Of a stretch of 64,000 nucleotides of DNA, positions 35,101 to 38,829 are shown in pieces. Source of the DNA: Pteria penguin (taxonomy: Eukaryota > Mollusca > Bivalvia > Pterioida > Pteriidae); NCBI GenBank assembly GCA_035048485.1, contig CM068581.1:6833430-6897429 (forward strand), read 5' to 3'. The notes beneath the pieces are model-generated. The model worked only from the letters and a program-made list of their open reading frames with translations, was not told the DNA's origin and made no database searches. The translations under genes and the position numbers were made by a program. How positions within the stretch are numbered: position 1 is the first letter of the stretch; every line of letters begins with the position of its first letter.

Positions 35101-36424
35101 ACAAATTGACCGAGATGATGTTATGAAAGATGAGGAGGATGTAAATTACAGGTATATCTCTTGCTCTAACTGTTGATGTATATTAGAAAGTTGTCACTCA
35201 CTATTGGCAGAACCTTAATAGGAAAATACAAGTAAATATACTGGTAATACTTATATAATTATTCATTATTATGCATGTAGAACTACACGGTAATGAAATT
35301 ATAAATGTTGATAGTTGTATTGTCACATACTTTGATCATGTGACATATCTATCACCTGTTTAGGATATTGTGGCATGATCTGCTAATCCAAATGCTTATC
35401 ATTACAAACTAATGAATTCATTATTACCTTAAATGAACCTATCATAGTTTATGATCCATTATGTATACATGTACAGTCAATAACTCAAAGTGCTCAGGAC
35501 CTATGAAATCACTTCGCGTTTCGGTAGGTTCGAGGTTTGGAAGTTACGGAAATTCGCGGGAAATTAGAAAAGGAAAGAGCGAACATTATCACCTATGTAC
35601 ATTTTGTACTACTGTAATACTTATAATAGCATAAAGACGGTATAATCTTCTCAATTTATTGAATTCAAATGTATATAATGTCTAATTTCATCTACATTTG
35701 CACTTATATAGCCATTCTATCAGCTTTGACACTGTTCAACGATGTCGGGGGCTTGGCTCATTATCTTAGATGAAGTTACTGTTTAAGATTTATGGCTTGT
35801 ATAATTCAAAACAATTTTCACCATTAGCAGTTTTTAATAACCTTCTTTCATAATTATGGCAGTTAAAATTAAAATAAATCATCTATAGATATTAACGATG
35901 ATACCCTGAATGTTTAATTACTAATGTGGATGAAACGCGAAATATACAATCCCATACACACATCCATTAATCCGTCAAGCTTGGATGCACACAACCATGC
36001 AATTTTAATCGCTGCGTAAACAAGCCTTTTGCTTTCTATCCTGTTATTTGCTTCGAGTTTCCGATGGTAAAATGCTTTGAGTTTTCGAAGATGAAATTAA
36101 GTACAAATTTGTCATTGGGACTTGAAAATTACTTCGAGTTTTCGGGTGTATTTGACTTTCAGAAGTTTGAGTTTGAGAAGGCAAATAACATTCAAATATT
36201 CGAAATGTTCTCGGAACCGTAGGGTGACTTCAAATTTCTTGGGGTTTTGGAGTTTTCAACTTTCAAGTTATCGAAGTTCCACTGTAGTTTGATAAGTAAT
36301 TATTGGCCATCTTATAGATTCATGGTTCAGTGTTAAAGCAATGTATTCTATTTTTAGGGAAACACTGGTTATAGTGAAAGAGAAGTTGAAGAACATGCAA
36401 GAGTTACTGAACATTGTGCATTAG
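1..36424 (+). CDS. NCAPG2: Condensin-II complex subunit G2 (NCAPG2), C-terminal 890 residues, 22 exons
   Basis: Exons: 1-42, 167-247, 1727-1819, 6979-7104, 7440-7619, 11221-11373, 13741-13963, 16413-16510, 21607-21711, 22118-22195, 22388-22458, 23782-23953, 24424-24594, 26443-26550, 29219-29398, 29736-29835, 30687-30874, 33766-33903, 34062-34156, 34429-34529, 35049-35151, 36358-36424. All phases join, giving 2673 nt (890 residues plus TAG). The product resembles vertebrate NCAPG2 in order and spacing: RGNAAALLMDAFP, a HEAT helix LLEDPMPSVRSLAVPG, LRNSIHDHAEKVRVAMLDLLLKV, VEHLLVRLG, LEALCSWNKVSDLCELIDEWL, then a short C-terminal helix. The family is usually about 1,140 residues, so roughly 250 N-terminal residues lie to the left of the window. 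In the known family, this HEAT-repeat subunit binds the kleisin NCAPH2 in condensin II and acts in nuclear chromosome compaction. There is no internal stop or frameshift. Identification is from remembered family sequence, not a search. Confidence 0.92.
167..247 (+). CDS. NCAPG2: NCAPG2 exon 2 (residues 15-41)
   Basis: Acceptor TAACAG ends at 166. The exon holds 27 codons (KLEKSCIQDLMYHAVHAQ and on) and ends in AAAG before donor GTTAGT, phase 0. This donor is the first copy of the 38-bp minisatellite that fills the next 1.4 kb. Confidence 0.85.
248..1641 (+). repeat. 38-bp minisatellite starting exactly at the NCAPG2 exon 2 donor, about 37 copies
   Basis: The unit is GTTAGTATGAAATACTCATA followed by GTATAATGTACTGCAAAG. 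The first unit starts at 248, the first intronic base. Every unit ends in AAAG, like the exon end, so each boundary recreates AAAG|GTTAGT. Units differ by a few substitutions (CATAG/CAAAG, TACTGC/TGCCGC). The array stops 85 bp before exon 3. Confidence 0.97.
1727..1819 (+). CDS. NCAPG2: NCAPG2 exon 3 (residues 42-72)
   Basis: Acceptor TTTCCTAG ends at 1726. The exon holds 31 codons (ILGYLHQQKAMRGVDKMLLT, then LYEPFLWRSLN) and ends before donor GTGAGT, phase 0. The MRGVDKML and YEPFLWR motifs match the vertebrate GVDEML and YQPILWR region. Confidence 0.93.
1940..4522. mobile_element. 2.5-kb dispersed repeat, copy 1 (non-autonomous)
   Basis: The element runs from a GAGCCTTTGGCTCAGGTGAGC palindrome to the terminal sequence CTCAGGTGAGC...GGCCCACTTGGGCCTCTTGTT. 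It has no transposase. The interior is modular: several blocks of about 460-500 bp repeat the order 'CTTCTCCAGAACCAC / GAAACTTG / ACAGGTGGCGCCACCA / AAAAGTAGGTCA / GGGTACCCTCC', with poly-G tracts. A second, nearly identical copy is at 44476-47022. Copy 1 carries an extra segment of about 90-115 bp near 3200-3300 that repeats 4195-4285. Long, highly similar repeats of this type ending in CTCAGGTGAGC are, to my knowledge, common in bivalves. Confidence 0.85.
4841..4946. repeat. Left remnant of the 37-bp minisatellite
   Basis: About three diverged units of the TCTGGTAGCAGCATCAGTG type lie left of an inserted repeat. The same array resumes at about 5740. The surrounding 4523-4840 stretch shows no gene. 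Confidence 0.8.
4947..5735 (+). mobile_element. Dispersed repeat with TATGCC ends, inserted in the 37-bp array
   Basis: It begins TATGCCCCACCAGATATGG and ends with GGTGGCATA (5698-5706) plus a short tail TTTTACAGACATGTTCTAG. The ends are roughly inverted (TATGCC(CC)ACC versus GGTGGCATA). The interior repeats a block of about 130-150 bp three times, each containing AAAGGTCAAGGTCACAGCTG. There is no coding capacity. Confidence 0.8.
5740..6945. repeat. 37-bp minisatellite in NCAPG2 intron 3, about 32 copies
   Basis: The unit is TCTGGTAGAAGCATCAGTGT followed by GTTAGATTTATCATATA. Units in the middle (5880-6400) are almost identical and those at both flanks are more diverged, as expected if the centre expanded last. 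The array ends only about 33 bp upstream of the exon 4 acceptor, inside the usual branch-point zone. Confidence 0.95.
6979..7104 (+). CDS. NCAPG2: NCAPG2 exon 4 (residues 73-114)
   Basis: Acceptor TGATTCAG ends at 6978. The exon holds 42 codons (VANPQVRGNAAALLMDAFPL and on, to QKQFNHLH), with donor GTAAAA, phase 0. The RGNAAALLMDAFP block is the strongest single match to NCAPG2 (vertebrate RSNAALLFVEAFP), followed by the QKQF helix. Confidence 0.95.
7440..7619 (+). CDS. NCAPG2: NCAPG2 exon 5 (residues 115-174)
   Basis: Acceptor CTATTGTAG ends at 7439. The exon holds 60 codons and has donor GTAAGT, phase 0. LLEDPMPSVRSLAVPGHFKI, then SGYWDMIP, then VNDATSNEVREAVIR, is a HEAT pair matching the vertebrate LLEDPYPMVRS / KYWEMMP / DTSSADVRCSV order. 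Confidence 0.95.
7855..7940 (-). mobile_element. Antisense SINE fragment (same family as 54288-54470)
   Basis: The reverse complement reads TGCAAAGGTATAAATTTCTA then TGCAATGCATCAGACAGACG, nearly the same as bases around 54373-54410. No intact head or target duplication is seen. Confidence 0.65.
7941..8770. repeat. Decayed dispersed repeats in NCAPG2 intron 5
   Basis: It starts with the bivalve-type TATACACCTGTCTACGACAG edge near 7945. It contains AGGTCACAGGTCAAGGTCA (8125-8145) and two copies of a GGGGTATTTGTC end motif (8690, 8750). Near 8465-8545 lies an antisense tRNA-like SINE head (GAGATCGAACCTTGGACTTC). No gene is seen. Confidence 0.55.
8803..10790 (+). pseudogene. Mariner transposase relic, interrupted by another repeat
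   Basis: Decayed mariner coding sequence can be read in order across several frames: TDENLVIVLTLV, GDITRKVGL, DPESKKQSM-WIHPGS, SSAGKVMASVFWD, KRGKLTRGVLLW, GDQNEAFIS, and, after an insertion, GIQKLEQKRRKCIEVKGDYI. Many stops and frameshifts make it dead. Remnant terminal repeats are visible: GATCAAAAAGTTCTCAGCCC near 8810 and its rough reverse complement GGGGCCAAGAACTTTTTTTT near 10753. The orientation is the same as NCAPG2. Confidence 0.85.
9948..10640. mobile_element. Repeat insertion(s) splitting the mariner relic
   Basis: Mariner residues EAFIS (up to 9948) and GIQKLE (from about 10646), which are adjacent in the family, are separated by about 700 bp. The insert edges carry AGTTGCAAAA and its complement TTTTGCAACT. 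Inside, three tandem blocks of about 150 bp contain CATAAGTCCAATA...GGAAGATGTGCC...AAAGGTCAAAGGTCAAGGTC (10200-10600). A short piece with CAATCTGATTAAAA / TACTAATCAGATTA inverted ends (about 9965-10180) looks like a further MITE. Confidence 0.65.
11221..11373 (+). CDS. NCAPG2: NCAPG2 exon 6 (residues 175-225)
   Basis: Acceptor ATATCTGTAG ends at 11220. The exon holds 51 codons, with donor GTAAGA, phase 0. LPVLRNSIHDHAEKVRVAML, then DLLLKVQKVRTIK, matches the vertebrate LPALRYSLHDNSEKVRVAFV block, the clearest HEAT repeat of this subunit. Confidence 0.96.
11664..11842. repeat. 29-bp minisatellite, 6 copies, NCAPG2 intron 6
   Basis: The unit is GTGTCATGTGAAGTGAGCGG followed by GAAAGGTCA, in six near-identical tandem copies. 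Confidence 0.93.
12196..12280. repeat. Near-perfect hairpin, 37-bp arms, 11-nt loop
   Basis: Arms 12196-12232 and 12244-12280 are reverse complements with a single mismatch (GAGGAGAGCTC versus GAGGAAAGCTC). The loop is GGAGTATCTAT. The flanks show no clear target duplication. The stem is predicted to be very stable as RNA or as cruciform DNA. Confidence 0.95.
12400..13370. repeat. Tandem modules of a dispersed repeat (about 140 bp, about 5 copies)
   Basis: The block 'TGAACCAAGAGGGGTAGGGCTTT / GAAACTTCACACATGGATAC / TTGTGGAAG / TTTGGGACCATGATC / TGACCTTGACCTT' recurs about five times with decay. It is related to the blocks at 25165-26068 and 30955-31530. No coding capacity was seen. Confidence 0.8.
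13741..13963 (+). CDS. NCAPG2: NCAPG2 exon 7 (residues 226-299 plus one base)
   Basis: Acceptor CTTCATTAAG ends at 13740, and donor GTAAAC follows at 13964, phase 1. AWDIVPVEHLLVRLGMD, then VVRRIMKLTLRSFLP, then MIQTNPQAARVFFNNVHHHM, matches the vertebrate KICPMEHILVRLETD / RRLVSLIFNSFLP / LVQMNHAAARRFYQYAHEH order. Confidence 0.96.
13988..14572 (+). mobile_element. Dispersed repeat with a GGGGGTAT edge, carrying a SINE tail
   Basis: It begins CCCCCGCCTCCATATAAAG with GGGGGTATACTGGAATCAC and ends CCACAGGGGATATTTGTCCC, edges like those of 25165-26068. The stretch 14087-14145 (GATATAACTGAAAAGTTGTT to CAATCAACCAACCAACC) is the 3' tail of the tRNA-SINE family at 24646-24812 inserted into it. Confidence 0.7.
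14655..15885. repeat. 43-bp minisatellite with alternating A/B units (86-bp higher order), about 28 monomers
   Basis: The monomer starts GATATATTTATTCAGGCCTC. Type A ends TCTGTTCTCTGCAATAAGGG and type B ends CCTGTCCTCTGTAATTACGG. The two types alternate strictly over most of 14940-15700, so the copied unit is the 86-bp dimer. Edges are more diverged than the centre. Confidence 0.95.
16413..16510 (+). CDS. NCAPG2: NCAPG2 exon 8 (residues 300-332)
   Basis: Acceptor TATATTCAG ends at 16412. The codon split from exon 7 gives GCA. The product is ATLMINICRTILKLISKSRK, then SSADNQYTKIQDE. Donor GTTAGT follows at 16511, phase 0. The last 54 or so bases are the source of the 81-bp tandem units downstream. 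Confidence 0.88.
16511..17035 (+). repeat. 81-bp minisatellite containing copies of the end of NCAPG2 exon 8, about 6.5 copies
   Basis: Units start at the donor: 16511, 16592, 16673 and so on. Each is about 30 bp of intron start plus about 50 bp that copy the exon end (AAGTCCAGG..GTC.TCAGCTGA, AGTATACAAAGA.TCAGGATGAG) and re-create GATGAG|GTTAGT. Most copies read AGG TAG in the exon frame. The copy near 16785-16835 keeps AGGAAGTCGTCAGCTGATAA as in the exon and is open in frame. Confidence 0.95.
17088..17875. repeat. 37-bp minisatellite, about 21 copies, NCAPG2 intron 8
   Basis: The unit is AGATTCCACTCATCAACAGA followed by TCATTGGGAGTGAAGAT. Copies are very uniform, with point variants such as CAGTGGGAGTGACG. 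Confidence 0.96.
17876..18570. other. Intronic sequence without recognised features
   Basis: AT-rich single-copy-looking stretch in NCAPG2 intron 8. No exon, open frame or RNA gene is seen. Confidence 0.6.
18575..19745 (+). repeat. 51-bp minisatellite, about 23 copies, apparently descended from the exon-8-derived unit
   Basis: The unit is GATCTGATATCTAGGTAGTA, ATCAGCAAGCCGGTGAATAC, TGGTCAGTAAT. The stretch GTCAGTAATGATCTGATATC...ATCAGCAAG parallels GTTAGTAATGATCTAGTATC...ATCAGCAAG of the 81-bp unit. Early copies favour GTGAATAC and later ones GTGGACAC, so the array has sub-domains. Confidence 0.93.
19746..20090 (+). repeat. Diverged 82-bp units of the exon-8-derived family, about 4 copies
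   Basis: Units read GTTAGTAATAATCTAGTATC, TAGTAATCAACAAGGCCAGG, TAGTTTTCAGATGGCAACTA, GTCCACAAAGAATCAGGGAG. This is the same order of blocks as the 81-bp array 3 kb upstream, with more substitutions. Confidence 0.88.
20101..21309 (-). mobile_element. 5'-truncated non-LTR retrotransposon (LINE) with poly(A) tail and 15-bp target duplication
   Basis: Target duplication ACTCTGGAACTTCTT occurs at 20101-20115 and 21295-21309. The plus-strand T run 20114-20157 is the poly(A) tail of a minus-strand element of about 1.18 kb. It lies antisense in NCAPG2 intron 8. The 5' end is truncated inside ORF2. The insertion hit unit-derived intron sequence (GAGTTATGT|ACTCTGG). Confidence 0.93.
20511..21294 (-). 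pseudogene. LINE ORF2 C-terminal remnant with one frameshift
   Basis: Two minus-strand frames together cover the end of a reverse-transcriptase polyprotein. Frame one (21294 down to about 21065) reads LFGIKHAIQAKWPTIFQYP, GPERPCFIK and DTKGTKTIYNF. A shift at the A/T-rich run near 21055-21070 leads to frame two: AKWENILHQAIEWKNKN, FKFTIDTKLIWFQYRIVQRI, then CTFCKIHQETITHLFFDC and a C-terminal tail to 20511. The C-x2-C-x8-H-x4-C cluster after the FQYRI helix is the zf-RVT-type zinc-binding end of many animal LINEs. The reverse transcriptase and endonuclease domains are missing, so the copy is dead. The frameshift could be mutational or an assembly error at the homopolymer. Confidence 0.85.
21607..21711 (+). 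CDS. NCAPG2: NCAPG2 exon 9 (residues 333-367)
   Basis: Acceptor CTTTGTAG ends at 21606. The exon holds 35 codons (VAVEDELSLSNIPVMQGFIE and on, to IMWKSIESDLAE), with donor GTACAG, phase 0. The MWKSIESDL end matches the vertebrate LWKSIDRSM. Confidence 0.92.
22118..22195 (+). CDS. NCAPG2: NCAPG2 exon 10 (residues 368-393)
   Basis: Acceptor TATCCACAG ends at 22117. The exon holds 26 codons (KMHADLLQELYHKFALAIPE, then MLKSFE), with donor GTAAAG, phase 0. It fits the KFA...LPEYLKVF helix of the family. Confidence 0.9.
22388..22458 (+). CDS. NCAPG2: NCAPG2 exon 11 (residues 394-416 plus two bases)
   Basis: Acceptor TATTGACAG ends at 22387. The product is YPPICTALLLLSGNLPPKSI then PTI, ending with the split codon AG|T before donor GTAAGT at 22459, phase 2. 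Its last 27 bases are copied into every unit of the following array. Confidence 0.9.
22459..23450 (+). repeat. 54-bp minisatellite repeating the end of NCAPG2 exon 11 and its donor, about 18 copies
   Basis: The unit is GTAAGTAAATAACCATATGT, AAAACTCACCTCCCAAATCA, ATACCTACAATCAG. The second half copies the exon end (ACCTCCCAAGTCAATACC, TACAATCAG), so each unit boundary recreates a consensus 5' splice site ATCAG|GTAAGT. The array starts at the real donor and ends about 330 bp before exon 12. The exon-like half stays open in all or nearly all units. Confidence 0.97.
23782..23953 (+). CDS. NCAPG2: NCAPG2 exon 12 (residues 417-474)
   Basis: Acceptor TTATTTCAG ends at 23781. The split codon with exon 11 gives AGT. 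SRSLLSKLRA, then MEDICPILEALCSWNKVSDL, then CELIDEWLNSAL, then donor GTAAAC, phase 0. It matches the vertebrate LLDCLCSWGQVGHILELVDNWL, a distinctive NCAPG2 block. Confidence 0.96.
24236..24385 (+). mobile_element. Degenerate tRNA-derived SINE
   Basis: GTGGAGCTTTGTAGTGCTGG...GGTCCGATGTCAATTCATTT resembles a decayed A-box/B-box head. It is followed by GGCTAGTTGGCTCTTGTTTC and CGCTATATGAAAACTTTGTA, like the body of the SINE at 24646. No target duplication is seen. Confidence 0.45.
24424..24594 (+). CDS. NCAPG2: NCAPG2 exon 13 (residues 475-531)
   Basis: Acceptor AATTTCAG ends at 24423, and donor GTAAAA follows, phase 0. The product has a basic linker CKKGSRKSVKFIDPNSAKP, then KLAVCVTCCLLQNPVCRASL and a helix ending LLTLFQQVM. 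This parallels the vertebrate VKPELALVYIEYLLTHPKNRECLL stretch. Confidence 0.92.
24646..24812 (+). mobile_element. tRNA-derived SINE, near intact
   Basis: Pol III A box TGGTGTAGTGG is at 24654-24664 and B box GGTTCGATTCC at 24697-24707. A CGATTCCCGGGTTGCGCCA end follows, then a body with GCGATATAACTGAAATATTG and the tail CAATCAACCAACCAA. Other copies occur at 41568-41753 (minus) and 14087-14145 (tail only). The head would not fold as a complete tRNA and is part of the SINE. Confidence 0.88.
25165..26068 (+). mobile_element. Dispersed repeat with CCCCC...GGGGGTAT edges and 4 internal modules
   Basis: It begins with a CCCCCCTCCCCTGCAAAC...GTTTGGGGGGTATATAGG hairpin and a (TCTG)n run. Then come about four blocks of about 135 bp (CTTTAACCTTAGCCATAACT, TTTGAACCAAAAGAGACTGG, TACACATGTATATTCCTTGT, GACCTTGTGACCTTGGCCTT). 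It ends GTGGGGGGTATTTGTCCCAT. No coding capacity; NCAPG2 intron 13. Confidence 0.85.
26443..26550 (+). CDS. NCAPG2: NCAPG2 exon 14 (residues 532-567)
   Basis: Acceptor TTTGTACAG ends at 26442. The exon holds 36 codons (VCIKFTLKDGVGVAIEDSLL, then AECFLGYCKMLLIQEK), with donor GTAATG, phase 0. Confidence 0.9.
26680..29000. repeat. About 33-bp minisatellite, dimeric at its left end, NCAPG2 intron 14
   Basis: The left part (26700-27380) alternates two monomers, GTAAGATTCCTCCACCAGGC-AGATGCCAATAT and GTATAAGATCCCTCCATCAG-ACATATGCCAATACCAT. To the right it decays into single monomers of the type CACTACCATGTAAGATCCCT-CCACTAGACAGATGC, then CACTACCATATAAGATCACT-CCACCAGGCAGG. The left part is the youngest looking. 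It stays open in several frames because monomers lack stops. Confidence 0.92.
29219..29398 (+). CDS. NCAPG2: NCAPG2 exon 15 (residues 568-627)
   Basis: Acceptor TCTACATCAG ends at 29218. SLDMDTLKMLTEVVTWAHNI, LPYLHFTIDEENICKEE and AHLAKEVLK can be read. The donor is the weak AAA|GTTAAT; joining here gives AKEVLK-TIFLTC across the junction, matching the vertebrate helix before YLTVC. Read-through would stop at TAA 29417-29419. Confidence 0.87.
29736..29835 (+). CDS. NCAPG2: NCAPG2 exon 16 (residues 628-660 plus one base)
   Basis: Acceptor TTTTTTGTTTAG ends at 29735. The product is TIFLTCSSGFLIGIGDIEFA, then QQVADLCTAYLKA. Donor GTAAAT, phase 1. It parallels the vertebrate TYLTVCKDVVMVGLGDHQF. 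Confidence 0.92.
30085..30235. repeat. Short direct repeat, 3 copies of about 46 bp
   Basis: Three tandem diverged copies of GAAAATACTACAAATACCAT followed by CTGCAGTGTGAGATAAA, in NCAPG2 intron 16 directly left of the foldback element. Confidence 0.85.
30251..30665. mobile_element. Foldback/MITE-like element with nested inverted repeats
   Basis: Outer inverted ends: ATAATGATAAGAACACTCTACCATGAA (left half near 30258-30284) against TTCATGATAAAGTGTTCTTA (near 30627). Inner long arms: 30285-30382 and 30423-30520, about 98 bp each, mostly complementary, with a 40-nt loop. There is no coding capacity. The whole lies in NCAPG2 intron 16, just upstream of the exon 17 acceptor. Confidence 0.88.
30687..30874 (+). 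CDS. NCAPG2: NCAPG2 exon 17 (residues 661-723)
   Basis: Acceptor TTTACTCCAG ends at 30686, only 21 bp right of the foldback element. The split codon gives GAT. DSCLYLLPEIMKCLHQVTAY, SLEQRKIIPDCLSQLLLS and CKEKQEASVQ can be read, with donor GTATGA, phase 0. Confidence 0.92.
30955..31530. repeat. Decayed dispersed repeat of the GGGACAAAT / GACCTTGACC type
   Basis: CGGGACAAATGTCTGGGGAG begins the block. It is followed by three diverged modules containing TCAAAAATTTAACCTGGACT and GACCTCATGACCTTGACCTT. It ends CGGTGAGCTATGTTGTCTTC, as does 14455-14475. The rest of intron 17 up to 32740 shows no gene. Confidence 0.65.
32745..33610. repeat. 53-60-bp minisatellite, about 16 copies, NCAPG2 intron 17
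   Basis: The unit is TATACTGAAGTAGATCTCAA, ACAATCTGTTAGTGGTAAGT, GGCCAAAATATTA, with a longer variant carrying AAAATGGCAAAATATT. Each unit carries GTGGTAAGTGG, a donor-like string, although neither flanking exon is the source. Confidence 0.93.
33766..33903 (+). CDS. NCAPG2: NCAPG2 exon 18 (residues 724-769)
   Basis: Acceptor TATTTCAG ends at 33765. The exon holds 46 codons (HLVPLKSVMSDTLSVVYQST, then DIMATIVAAVISDLASASSK), with donor GTATGT, phase 0. Confidence 0.92.
34062..34156 (+). CDS. NCAPG2: NCAPG2 exon 19 (residues 770-800 plus two bases)
   Basis: Acceptor GGTATTTCAG ends at 34061. LDLDTWDGGITSLPTLTSWL, then CEAAAQKASVFK, with donor GTATGT, phase 2. The position corresponds to the vertebrate LPPFSRCLIGIIIKSSNVVRSF helix. 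Confidence 0.9.
34429..34529 (+). CDS. NCAPG2: NCAPG2 exon 20 (residues 801-834 plus one base)
   Basis: Acceptor GTTACCAG ends at 34428. KHFLCEFETCMECGAVADIH, then RVHAAIHLAGAVAK, with donor GTAAGT, phase 1. It corresponds to the vertebrate LDELKACVASNDIEGIVCLTAAVHII. Confidence 0.92.
35049..35151 (+). CDS. NCAPG2: NCAPG2 exon 21 (residues 835-868 plus two bases)
   Basis: Acceptor TTTATTACAG ends at 35048. WKSKTMVGLKEICSIMQLQI, then DRDDVMKDEEDVNYR, with donor GTATAT, phase 2. Confidence 0.88.
35474..36294. mobile_element. Pogo/Tigger-like non-autonomous TIR element
   Basis: The ends are CAGTCAATAACTCAAAGTGC and the inverted AAGTTATCGAAGTTCCACTG, flanked on both sides by TA (35472-35473, 36295-36296). 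Sub-terminal stretches repeat (T)TCGAGTTTTCG-type motifs. TA flanks and CAGT...AACTC.A ends are typical of pogo-like elements. No transposase frame was found. It sits in the last NCAPG2 intron. Confidence 0.75.
36358..36424 (+). CDS. NCAPG2: NCAPG2 last coding exon (residues 869-890 and stop)
   Basis: Acceptor TATTTTTAG ends at 36357. The split codon AGG is followed by ETLVIVKEKLKNMQELLNIV, H and TAG. The helix V-KEKLK--QELL parallels the C-terminal helix of the vertebrate protein, but the longer vertebrate tail is missing. Confidence 0.9.
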
Positions 36425-36554
36425 TTGAATAACCAATTATTTAACTTGCAAAGTATTATCACCTTTCAAAATGAGATGTAAGAAAGAATATTCACCTAGC
36501 TAATATATTAGCTGAATCAATAAGTGATGTAATCTATGTAGCAGTCTTTATATA

Positions 36555-36560
36555 AATAAA
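36555..36560 (+). promoter_or_regulatory. Candidate NCAPG2 polyadenylation signal AATAAA
   Basis: First AATAAA after the stop (131 bp downstream), followed within 30 bp by a T/G-rich stretch (TTGTGCTTTCTAATTTTG). Confidence 0.5.
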
Positions 36561-38447
36561 TAATTCTCATGAAATACATTGTGCTTTCTAATTTTGATTT
36601 ACCAGAGCCAAATACCCTGTAATTTCAGTTTACCAGAGCATTATCAATAGCTTTTCAACCCTCTGCAGAGTTTTTATATACCTGTTCTCTTTAGAACAGA
36701 TCAATGAATTTAAGGTTTATAGATACACTGCTAACGATAACTCTTCAATCACAACAAACAGATTATCTTTCCTAATTTGTTCTTTAAACGTTTGATATTC
36801 AAGCATCACAGTAATGTGGATGACGTCATCTAAGGTCGCACAACCCACTGAGGAATGATGTACCCGTTTGTGACATCATAAGTATTACAAATGAAAATCT
36901 TCAATAATATTGAGGGTGGTTTGATAAGTTCCTGAACAAGCTTGATAAATCAAAAAATTTCAGTGATTTTCTTTTTTTCAAAGTTGATGTAGATTCTATG
37001 TATTTATTGAAGTATTAATTCATAGCAAAATGCAAGTCATATTGAATCAAATGGTATGTATAAGAAAATGTTATCATTTTGTGTTCACAACTGATGTGTC
37101 ATTATCTTTTTGTCTCTCCATCTGTTTGAGGTGAAAATCACAATAGTAATGTCATGGTGCCTGTTTTGTTGTATGCATATTTGCATATGTGTACCCTACA
37201 TTTGGAAAGAAAATTTATCCCTGTTGATTTTCTTAGTCAATTCTCAGTCATTAAGAAGGAATTCTTATGATTTACATTCAAAACAAATGTTTTTGCCTGC
37301 TGGAGCTGGTTTTTGTAAAGTAACTAAATGGTCAAGGCAACATATTTCGACAACTCTCATCAGAAGCAATGTGCATACCTAATGTGTGTGGCAGACACAA
37401 ACAGAAACAAACTGCAGTGAAATCTTTTATGAGTATTTATTTGCTCTATTCTGTTCTCTTTTTTTCTATGGGACCTTGACCTGTTAGAAATGACATTGAA
37501 TGACATGTGTTTGAGAACCCTATGTAAAAATTGTGTGAAGTATGATCAAATTCTGATGAACGGTTTAGAAGTTATGAATTCTGACAGATCATATAAACCT
37601 TTCCTGGCATTTTGACTTCTTCTCATTGATCTTGACCTTTAAGAAGTGAACCTGAGTGAACTTTGAGCAAATTTTTTTATTCTGAGTTACAATTGAATTA
37701 CCGGTATGATCAAACTCTGTTGAACGGATTAGGAGATATGAATTCAGAGTGACACTATCAGCCTTTTTTTTTGTTGGGGGGGATATTTTAAGGTCTTCCT
37801 AGTGACCTTAACCATTAAGAATGACCTTTGTCTGAAAGTTGTTCTCCCAGGGGATGATTGTGTGAAAAATTATCATATTCTAGGTAGTGAATAATTTAGA
37901 AGGTATAAGATCGGACCCAGCATGAAATTGATTTACAACACGAAAACCTTCGCGGAGAGGGAGAGTTCAGTTAATATTTTTGCCAAAGGTTTAAAAGATC
38001 AACTGTCAATGTCCACATTTTTCACTGGTTTCTGAAAGATACCTCAACAGAAAATAAGCTAGCAATTTTGTTTCTCAGTGGCATGTTCCCAAGTACTTTA
38101 AATAAATACTACATTATTGCTCTTATGAATCGATGACAACAAGAAAAGTGTATGATATAATGAAGTATTTGCTATTTTATAGAGACCGTCAAACCAACAT
38201 TGGTTTACTTCCTATTGTTTATTGGTATGAAACATTCTTTTAGTATTTGTATTTTTTCATGCCTTCAGTTTCTTATAAAAAGGTGTTATTAAAATACCTA
38301 TTGGTTCAAGATACTGAAATACTCTAGACGATGAGGTTTATGTACCTCTATGGCAGGCCGTATTTTCATTGGAAGCATGATGACCTATAACTTTTCCTTC
38401 ATGATACTATTAATTACACCCCTTTCTTACTATAAAATTAATAAGAT
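36561..38447. other. Intergenic sequence, no gene recognised
   Basis: AT-rich. The part 37460-37910 contains decayed GACCTTGACC modules of dispersed repeats. Nothing else stands out. Confidence 0.55.
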
Positions 38448-38690
38448 TTGACATGTGATGTTTTGTTTCAAAATTTGGCAAGTTTCGCAGATGGTAAATG
38501 TATGAACTTTAATTATACTAAATTTGATATAAACAATATTGTTTCTTCCAAATGTTCTTTTCAAAGTGAGAAATTTTCAGTGATAGATTTGATTGAAATA
38601 CCCTTCTTTGAAAATAAAGCTCTATATAGAATGAAAAACGATTTGGTTTTAGATTTGTGGGGAAATGTTTACAAAGGTATTATAGAGTAA
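38448..38690 (+). other. 80-residue open frame of unknown nature
   Basis: ATG to TAG. It starts MTCDVLFQNLASFADGKCMN and has a fairly complex, non-repetitive composition ending DLVLDLWGNVYKGIIE. No family was recognised. It has no clear splice context, and it lies between repeats. It could be a retrotransposon remnant, an exon of an unseen gene or chance. Confidence 0.15.
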
Positions 38691-38829
38691 AGTACTACCT
38701 GTATTCATCAAGCCAGTGATAAATTAGATAGACTAATAGCAAGTCCTCTTTAGTGTCATTATTGTACACCCAAATAAAATGTCGGGTATATTTTGCCATC
38801 AGGCTGACATCTGTCAGCACTGTCTTGTC

